From positions 1 through 31,031 of the forward strand of contig CAMBTF010000001.1 in the NCBI GenBank assembly GCA_945870545.1: a stretch of DNA of 31,031 nucleotides, given 5' to 3'. The stretch's first letter is position 1. Every line of letters starts with the position of its first letter. Positions 26,662-31,031 of the stretch are shown here, one piece after another. Origin of the DNA: Akkermansia muciniphila (GTDB lineage: Bacteria > Verrucomicrobiota > Verrucomicrobiia > Verrucomicrobiales > Akkermansiaceae). Both the position numbers and the translations under genes were made by a program. Below the pieces are notes generated by a model. The model worked only from the letters and a program-made list of their open reading frames with translations. It had not been told where the DNA came from and made no database searches.

Positions 26662-26685
26662 GGAGAGGCGAAAAACGATCTCTCC
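26662..26685. promoter_or_regulatory. Inverted repeat in the sucA leader
   Basis: GGAGAG (26662-26667) and CTCTCC (26680-26685) are separated by 12 bp and lie in the predicted 5' leader of sucA. It may be an operator or an RNA stem. The arms are short. Confidence 0.25.
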
Positions 26686-26702
26686 GGCAACGCGCGGGGA
26701 GT

Positions 26703-26731
26703 TTGTTAAAGGGCGAGAGGGCTTGCGTCAA
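26703..26731 (-). promoter_or_regulatory. Candidate sigma-70 promoter of sucAB
   Basis: On the minus strand, TTGACG (26731-26726) is followed after exactly 17 bp by TAACAA (26708-26703). The -35 box matches 5 of 6 consensus bases and the -10 box 3 of 6. The start would be near 26697, giving a leader of about 60 nt. Confidence 0.4.
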
Positions 26732-26769
26732 CCTTCGCCGCCTGAAAATATCCCCCCGCCCCTGCCCCG

Positions 26770-27702
26770 ATGATCGAAGTCAACAACCTCTCCAAACGCT
26801 ACGGACGCCATCTGGCCGTCCGCGATGTCTCCTTTTCTGTAGCGAAGGGGGAGATCATTGGTTTCCTCGGTCCGAACGGCGCGGGCAAGACCACCACCCT
26901 GCGGATGCTCACCGGCTACCTGCCACCCTCGTCCGGCTCCGCCACCGTCGCCGGATTCGATATCTTCCGCCAGTCCATCGAGGCGCGGAAACGCATCGGC
27001 TACATGCCGGAGAACGTCCCGCTCTATGATGACATGCGCGTCCGCGAATACCTGTCCTTCCGCGCCCGAATCAAGGGACTTTCCAACAGCGACGCCCGCC
27101 GCCGCGTCTCCCACGTGATCGACACCTGCGGCCTTGAGGCAGTCCGGCGGAAAATGATCAAAACCCTCTCGAAAGGCTTCCGCCAGCGCGTAGGCCTCGC
27201 GGACGCCCTCGTCCACCAGCCGGACTTGCTGATCCTCGACGAGCCGACGAACGGCCTTGACCCCATCCAGATCCGCCAGATCCGGGAGCTCATCAAGCAC
27301 CTCGCCATCAACCACACCGTATTGATCTCCACCCATATCCTTTCCGAGGTGGAAATGATCGCTAGCCGGGTGATCATCATCGACGGCGGGAAAATCAAGG
27401 CCGCCGACACCCCACAGAACCTGATTTCCAAAATGCGCGCCGCCGGCCGCGTGCAGGTTGAGCTGCAAGCTCCGGCGGATGTTGCTACGCCCCTTCTCGC
27501 CGAGCTGCCGTATGTGAAAAAGGTATCCTCCGAGGAGATGGAGGATGGCTGGATCCGTTTCATGGTCTGGGCCGATTCCGGCACCGACACCCGTGAGTCC
27601 CTCTTCGCCATCGCAGCCCACCATCACTGGCCGCTTCGTTGCCTCTTCCGCCATGAAGCCACCCTCGAAGACGTGTTCGTGGAACTGACGCGAAAAGATT
27701 GA
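26770..27702 (+). CDS. ABC transporter ATP-binding protein (ABC-2 type)
   Basis: The product has 310 residues. The nucleotide-binding domain is complete: Walker A GPNGAGKTT (34-42), signature LSKGFRQR (133-140), Walker B LLILDEPTNGLDP (153-165) and a switch His in STHILSEVE. The C-terminal 90 residues form the extra beta domain found in exporters of the drug/gliding (GldA, NatA) type. These ATPases usually pair with an ABC-2 membrane protein encoded next to them, but no permease follows; the next gene encodes a SprT-like protein. It is divergent from sucA with 134 bp between starts. The substrate is unknown, and there is no Shine-Dalgarno sequence. Confidence 0.93.
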   Translation: MIEVNNLSKRYGRHLAVRDVSFSVAKGEIIGFLGPNGAGKTTTLRMLTGYLPPSSGSATVAGFDIFRQSIEARKRIGYMPENVPLYDDMRVREYLSFRARIKGLSNSDARRRVSHVIDTCGLEAVRRKMIKTLSKGFRQRVGLADALVHQPDLLILDEPTNGLDPIQIRQIRELIKHLAINHTVLISTHILSEVEMIASRVIIIDGGKIKAADTPQNLISKMRAAGRVQVELQAPADVATPLLAELPYVKKVSSEEMEDGWIRFMVWADSGTDTRESLFAIAAHHHWPLRCLFRHEATLEDVFVELTRKD

Positions 27703-27986
27703 TCGAACCGGATCCCCCGTTCCGGTATCACGCGCTGATATGCCCAGTTTTGATCCTTTGCCGCTTTGCGGGTTGTAAGTTCCTATCCCGGTCCGTGAAG
27801 GTCCATTCCTGCGTTGTCCTTCACTCACGTATGTTCATCATGCCTCCTCTTCGGAAACGGCAGCATGCCTGGTAAATCGGTAAGTTTCTTCCGGATTTCC
27901 TGCCCGCCGCAGATTGCATGCGGGAGTGGTAAAATCCTAACGGCAGGCTTGCCAAGTGGACGGGGAAATACCTAACGTTGTGAGGG
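27703..27986. other. Intergenic region after the ABC gene
   Basis: I see no gene. A weak stem ACCGGA...TCCGGT lies shortly after the ABC stop and could end transcription, without a T-tract. The promoter for the SprT-like gene should be in the last 150 bp but no clear boxes stand out. Confidence 0.5.
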
Positions 27987-28586
27987 ATGCCAAAACGCTT
28001 CGCGCAACTGGAATTTCGATTCCCCGCATGGTTGCGGTCGACGAGTGTTGTCTCGCAAAAGCCCGTCCGGCGCGCGCCGGATTCCCTCCATGATTCCGGC
28101 ATGACCGCCTGGTGCCAGGAGCAGGCACTCTCATTCGGTTTGCCCGAGTTGGCGAAAAAAGTCCAAGTCACGTGGAACCCGCGCATGCGCACCACCGCCG
28201 GCCGGGCATGGTGGCCTTCGCGTGGCATCGAGATGAATCCGAAGCTCAAGGATTTTTCCGATGCGGATGTCTGGCGGACGCTGAAGCACGAGTTCGCCCA
28301 TCTCCTCGCCTACGAGCGCTGCGGGCGGCGCCACATCGACCCGCACGGCCCGGAGTGGCGCGCCGCTTGCGCGGAACTTGGCATCCCCGACGAGCAGCCC
28401 TACCACTCGCTCCCCCTCAAATCCCGGAAGATGAAACGCAAATACGCGTATGCATGCCCTTCCTGCCTGCAGGTCATCGCACGCGTCCGCCCGTTCCGCC
28501 GCGCTGTCGCCTGTTACACCTGCTGCCGGAAATTCAACGGCGGCCTTTATCACGACCGTTTCCGCCTGATCCGGAACGATATCTGA
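27987..28586 (+). CDS. SprT-like zinc metallopeptidase-fold protein
   Basis: The product has 199 residues. It contains the gluzincin-type site HEFAH (101-105) with a third likely ligand, His120, in DPHGPEW, the pattern of SprT and Spartan proteins. The C-terminus holds a zinc ribbon with CPSC (157-160) and CYTC (176-179). Eukaryotic relatives cut proteins crosslinked to DNA; the function of bacterial SprT proteins is not settled. The first 40 residues are Arg-rich and variable. A GAGGG just before the ATG is one of the few Shine-Dalgarno-like sequences in the window, though it sits very close to the start. Confidence 0.88.
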   Translation: MPKRFAQLEFRFPAWLRSTSVVSQKPVRRAPDSLHDSGMTAWCQEQALSFGLPELAKKVQVTWNPRMRTTAGRAWWPSRGIEMNPKLKDFSDADVWRTLKHEFAHLLAYERCGRRHIDPHGPEWRAACAELGIPDEQPYHSLPLKSRKMKRKYAYACPSCLQVIARVRPFRRAVACYTCCRKFNGGLYHDRFRLIRNDI

Positions 28587-28669
28587 AAGGTAATGCCGTT
28601 TCCGTAGATAAATACGCTATCGGTGTCGCTATTGTTTGCGACAACTCGAAATCCATCTATCCTACTGCC

Positions 28670-29386
28670 ATGACAGAAATAATCGCAACCTCCTTCTACG
28701 GCTTCTCTCCTACCTACATCATCATTTTCGTGGCCACCGCCCTCGCGAGCTGGATCGTCTCCAGTACGCTGAAACGCCGTTTCCACGAATACTCACAGAT
28801 TCCTATCCAATTCACCGGAGCCCAGATCGCGGAGACGATGCTTCGCGAAAACGGCATCACGGACGTAAAGGTGATCCACACCCCCGGAAAACTCACCGAT
28901 CACTACGACCCGACCAACAAGACAGTGAACCTGAGTGAGGAGGTATATGCCATGAACAGCATCGCCGCCGCCGCCGTCGCCGCCCACGAGTGCGGCCACG
29001 CCATCCAGCATGCGAAGTCGTATGCTTGGCTCACGATGCGCTCGAAGATGGTGCCCGCCGTGCAGTTCGCTGGGAATACGCTGAACATCTTCCTCATCGC
29101 CAGCATCGTAGGTGCGGGGATTTTCAACACGCCCGCCCTGCTTTACGTCTGGGTAGCGCTGTTTGCCATCACCACGCTTTTCGCTTTCGTGACGCTGCCG
29201 GTAGAGTTCGATGCCAGCCGCCGCGCCCTTGTCTGGCTGGAAGGCTCGCGGGTTTCCTCGTCCATGGATCATGACAAAGCGAAAAACGCGCTCTACTGGG
29301 CCGCCATGACTTATGTGGTAGCTGCCATCGGCTCGCTCGCCACCTTGCTCTACTACGTATCCATGCTTTTCGGACGCAGGGATTGA
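28670..29386 (+). CDS. Membrane zinc metallopeptidase, YugP-like
   Basis: The ATG at 28670 gives 238 residues, the family length; the same frame is open much further upstream through the SprT gene but that is a shadow. The protein has a first membrane helix (about 14-34), a soluble stretch with LSEEVYAMNSIAAAAVAAHECGH holding the zinc site (His106, Glu107, His110), then three further helices (about 128-175 and 207-230). This matches the YugP/DUF zinc metallopeptidase family, whose substrates are not known. It lies 83 bp after the SprT-like gene. The gene ends 6 bp before the stop of the convergent thioredoxin-like gene. Confidence 0.9.
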   Translation: MTEIIATSFYGFSPTYIIIFVATALASWIVSSTLKRRFHEYSQIPIQFTGAQIAETMLRENGITDVKVIHTPGKLTDHYDPTNKTVNLSEEVYAMNSIAAAAVAAHECGHAIQHAKSYAWLTMRSKMVPAVQFAGNTLNIFLIASIVGAGIFNTPALLYVWVALFAITTLFAFVTLPVEFDASRRALVWLEGSRVSSSMDHDKAKNALYWAAMTYVVAAIGSLATLLYYVSMLFGRRD

Positions 29387-29392
29387 TCAGCC

Positions 29393-29971
29393 TCAGCGGA
29401 ACCACCTCGGCTCGTTGCCGGGCTTCCATTTGATGCTGCAACCGCTGCTTGGAATGCCCTTATGCGGGGCTTTCCCGGCGAGCATTTCACCGGCCGCATG
29501 GCGGAGGTCGTCGCCCGTCGCTTTCTCACCCGAGCGTGGACGTGCGCCATCGAACTGCCCAGCGTAAGAGAGGCGGCCTTCCGCGTTGAAAAGGAAAAAA
29601 TCCGGTGTGCAGGCCGCGCCGTAGGATTTCGCGACCGTCTGGGACTCATCAATCAGGTAGGGAAAATCCCACCTGTATTCCTGGGCGAAATTCCTCATCG
29701 GCAGGGGGCCGTCCTGGGGAAAGTTCACGAGATCATTCGAATTGATCACGACTGTGTTTACGCCCTTTACGGAAATTTCCCGCGCCAACTCGCCGAGTTC
29801 CTTGGCGAGATGGATCACGAAGGGGCAGTGGTTGCAGGCGAAAACTACCAAGGTGCCTTCCTTGCCCGCCACAGCCTGCAAGGAATGTTTATTTCCCCAT
29901 GCGTCAGGAAGCTCGAAGGGCGGCGCGTTCTCACCAACTCTTAACTCATGTGTCGAAAATGCCAGTGCCAT
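29393..29971 (-). CDS. Thioredoxin-fold redoxin (AhpC/TSA-like) protein
   Basis: The product has 192 residues without a signal peptide. It starts with the redoxin pattern VGENAPPFELPDAWG and has the active-site segment VVFACNHCPFV with Cys46 and Cys49, followed by a Pro. CNHCPFV is characteristic of a cytoplasmic thioredoxin-like subfamily related to peroxiredoxins and TlpA. 'YGAACTPDFFLFNAEG' carries the cis-proline strand. It should act as a disulfide reductase or peroxidase; the partner is unknown. It is divergent from the MoeB-like gene with about 80 bp between, where a heptamer repeat lies. Confidence 0.88.
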   Translation of the reverse strand: MALAFSTHELRVGENAPPFELPDAWGNKHSLQAVAGKEGTLVVFACNHCPFVIHLAKELGELAREISVKGVNTVVINSNDLVNFPQDGPLPMRNFAQEYRWDFPYLIDESQTVAKSYGAACTPDFFLFNAEGRLSYAGQFDGARPRSGEKATGDDLRHAAGEMLAGKAPHKGIPSSGCSIKWKPGNEPRWFR

Positions 29972-30013
29972 GGCGGATGGTTAAATGGGATCACCCGGCG
30001 CGCAACCGAACTC

Positions 30014-30048
30014 TTTAGGGTTTAAAGTTTAGGGTTTAGGGTTTACCG
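30014..30048. repeat. Heptamer repeat TTTAGGG upstream of the MoeB-like gene
   Basis: Five consecutive 7-bp units read TTTAGGG, TTTAAAG, TTTAGGG, TTTAGGG and TTTACCG, so three are perfect. The last ends 6 bp before the GTG start at 30055. The unit equals the plant-type telomere repeat, but at this length and setting it is a short microsatellite. Confidence 0.85.
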
Positions 30049-30054
30049 GAGAGC

Positions 30055-31031
30055 GTGCTCAGCGCCGAAGAGAAAGCCCGCTACTCCCGCCACCTCCTGA
30101 TCCCGGAGATCGGTGAGGCCGGGCAACTGCGCCTGAAAAACGCTTCCGTTCTGCTCATCGGAGCGGGTGGACTCGGCTCGCCCGCCGCGCTTTACCTTGC
30201 CGCCGCCGGCGTGGGTCGGCTCGGTTTACTCGATCCCGACACGGTGGATTCCTCGAACCTCCAGCGCCAACTCCTCCACTCCGACGCCACCGTCGGTATG
30301 GCGAAAACGGAATCCGCCGCCGCGCGTTTGCGGGAGACGAATCCTCACATCGCGCTCGATCTCCACCCTGTCCGCTTCACTCCGGAAAACGCCCTCTCCA
30401 TCGCGGAGAACTACGATATCATCCTCGACGGCTCCGACAATTTCCCCACCCGCTTCCTCGCCAACGACACGGCTTTTTTCCTGAAAAAACCGCTGGTCTA
30501 TGGGGCGATCCACCGCTTCGACGGGCAGATGACCGTCTTCGCCCCCCACCTCGGCGGGCCGTGCTACCGCTGCCTGCTGCCGGAAATCCCCGCGCCCGGC
30601 TCCGCCCCATCCTGCGCGGAGGCGGGCGTGCTCGGCGTCCTGCCCGGCATCATCGGCTCCCTGCAGGCGCTGGAGGCGATCAAGCTCCTCCTCGGCATCG
30701 GCGATCCGCCGCTGGGGAAAATCCTGATCTACGATGCCCTTCGTACTTCCTTCCGATCCCTGAAACTGCCGCACGATCCCGCTTGCCGCCTCTGCGGGAA
30801 AAATCCCACGATCACTTCCGTTTCCAATCCAGAAACCCACGCAAATCCCTCCTGCGAAATCCAAGACCCCGCCATGCAAACCATCACCCCCGCCGAACTC
30901 AAAGCCCGCCTCGACTCCGGGAACCTCAACGCCCTCCTCATCGATGTCCGCGAAAAGGAGGAATGGGAGATCGACCACATCCCGCAAGCCAAGCTGATCC
31001 CGCTCCAGACCATCCCCGCCCATGCGGACGC
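30055..31031 (+). CDS. moeB: MoeB/ThiF-type adenylyltransferase with C-terminal rhodanese domain (3' truncated)
   Basis: The gene runs off the right edge; 325 residues are visible. The GTG at 30055 is the first usable start after an in-frame stop at 30037 and leads straight into the family start (LSAEEKARYSRHLL). The ATP loop is GAGGLGS (36-42), zinc is bound by CYRC (170-173) and CRLC (244-247), and Cys187 lies where MoeB/ThiF proteins have their conserved reactive cysteine. From about residue 275 a rhodanese domain begins (ITPAELKARL, then LIDVREKEEW), cut before its active-site cysteine. Such fusions adenylate the C-terminus of a ubiquitin-like sulfur carrier and help load it with sulfur for molybdopterin, thiamine or cysteine synthesis. 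Which carrier it serves cannot be told here. GGAGAG overlaps the region 1 nt before the start. Confidence 0.93.
   Translation, partial: MLSAEEKARYSRHLLIPEIGEAGQLRLKNASVLLIGAGGLGSPAALYLAAAGVGRLGLLDPDTVDSSNLQRQLLHSDATVGMAKTESAAARLRETNPHIALDLHPVRFTPENALSIAENYDIILDGSDNFPTRFLANDTAFFLKKPLVYGAIHRFDGQMTVFAPHLGGPCYRCLLPEIPAPGSAPSCAEAGVLGVLPGIIGSLQALEAIKLLLGIGDPPLGKILIYDALRTSFRSLKLPHDPACRLCGKNPTITSVSNPETHANPSCEIQDPAMQTITPAELKARLDSGNLNALLIDVREKEEWEIDHIPQAKLIPLQTIPAHAD

Noticed and set aside
26728..27828. Open frame of 366 codons on the minus strand
   Set aside because: It is antisense to the ABC ATPase gene, whose Walker motifs are intact.
28112..28669. Long N-terminal extension of the YugP-like protein
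   Set aside because: The extension is an out-of-frame reading of the SprT-like gene; the family start and first membrane helix begin at 28670.
30014..30048. Real telomere or chromosome end
   Set aside because: Only five short units, in the middle of ordinary bacterial genes, followed directly by an intact coding start.

Overview
The window looks like a piece of chromosome from a member of the Verrucomicrobiota, in or near the Verrucomicrobiaceae. The strongest sign is the 1504-residue protein at 8156-12670. It joins a membrane-bound-dehydrogenase-type propeller, HEAT-like repeats and a C-terminal CxxCH heme domain, an architecture known mainly from Planctomycetes and Verrucomicrobia. GC content is moderately high, many secreted proteins are present, and most genes lack a Shine-Dalgarno sequence. 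The assignment is an inference from gene content; no 16S gene is present.

Layout. (a) 1-8000: an exported redox block. A 5'-truncated multiheme cytochrome c fused to LVIVD-type propeller repeats overlaps an NHL-repeat secreted protein by 4 nt. A convergent secreted protein with two GlcG/HbpS-like halves follows, then a lipoprotein with an internal duplication overlapping a ResB-type cytochrome c maturation protein. (b) 8156-13262: the large heme dehydrogenase and a LysM lipoprotein, both on the minus strand. (c) 13293-15400: purine nucleoside phosphorylase, an azurin-like blue copper protein, and glnB (PII). glnB is preceded by an exact-consensus sigma-54 promoter and followed by a strong intrinsic terminator, after which comes an array of 21-bp repeats. 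(d) 15408-19413: N-acetylmuramoyl-alanine amidase, an unknown secreted protein, a long-chain polyprenyl diphosphate synthase, an HNH endonuclease, and a small-protein/nucleotidyltransferase pair. (e) 19472-22147: the conserved rpsO-pnp pair with a perfect 11-bp hairpin between the genes. (f) 22454-26731: sucA-sucB (2-oxoglutarate dehydrogenase E1 and E2); the E2 has two lipoyl domains and no visible peripheral-subunit-binding domain. (g) 26770-31031: an orphan ABC ATPase, a SprT-like zinc protein, a YugP-like membrane metallopeptidase, a thioredoxin-like protein, and a MoeB/ThiF-rhodanese fusion that runs off the right edge behind a TTTAGGG-type heptamer repeat.

How the genes fit together. 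The first 13 kb is mostly periplasmic or outer-surface electron transfer: at least seven CxxCH heme sites in two proteins, a heme-ligation factor, and, nearby, a cupredoxin that could serve as a soluble carrier. The rest is core metabolism and housekeeping. I did not find a CRISPR array, phage, transposon, or a clearly new multi-gene defence system. The best candidates for undescribed biology are the hairpin-forming 21-bp repeat array after glnB, the unusual E2 architecture, the truncated multiheme-propeller operon, and the overlapping small-protein/nucleotidyltransferase module.
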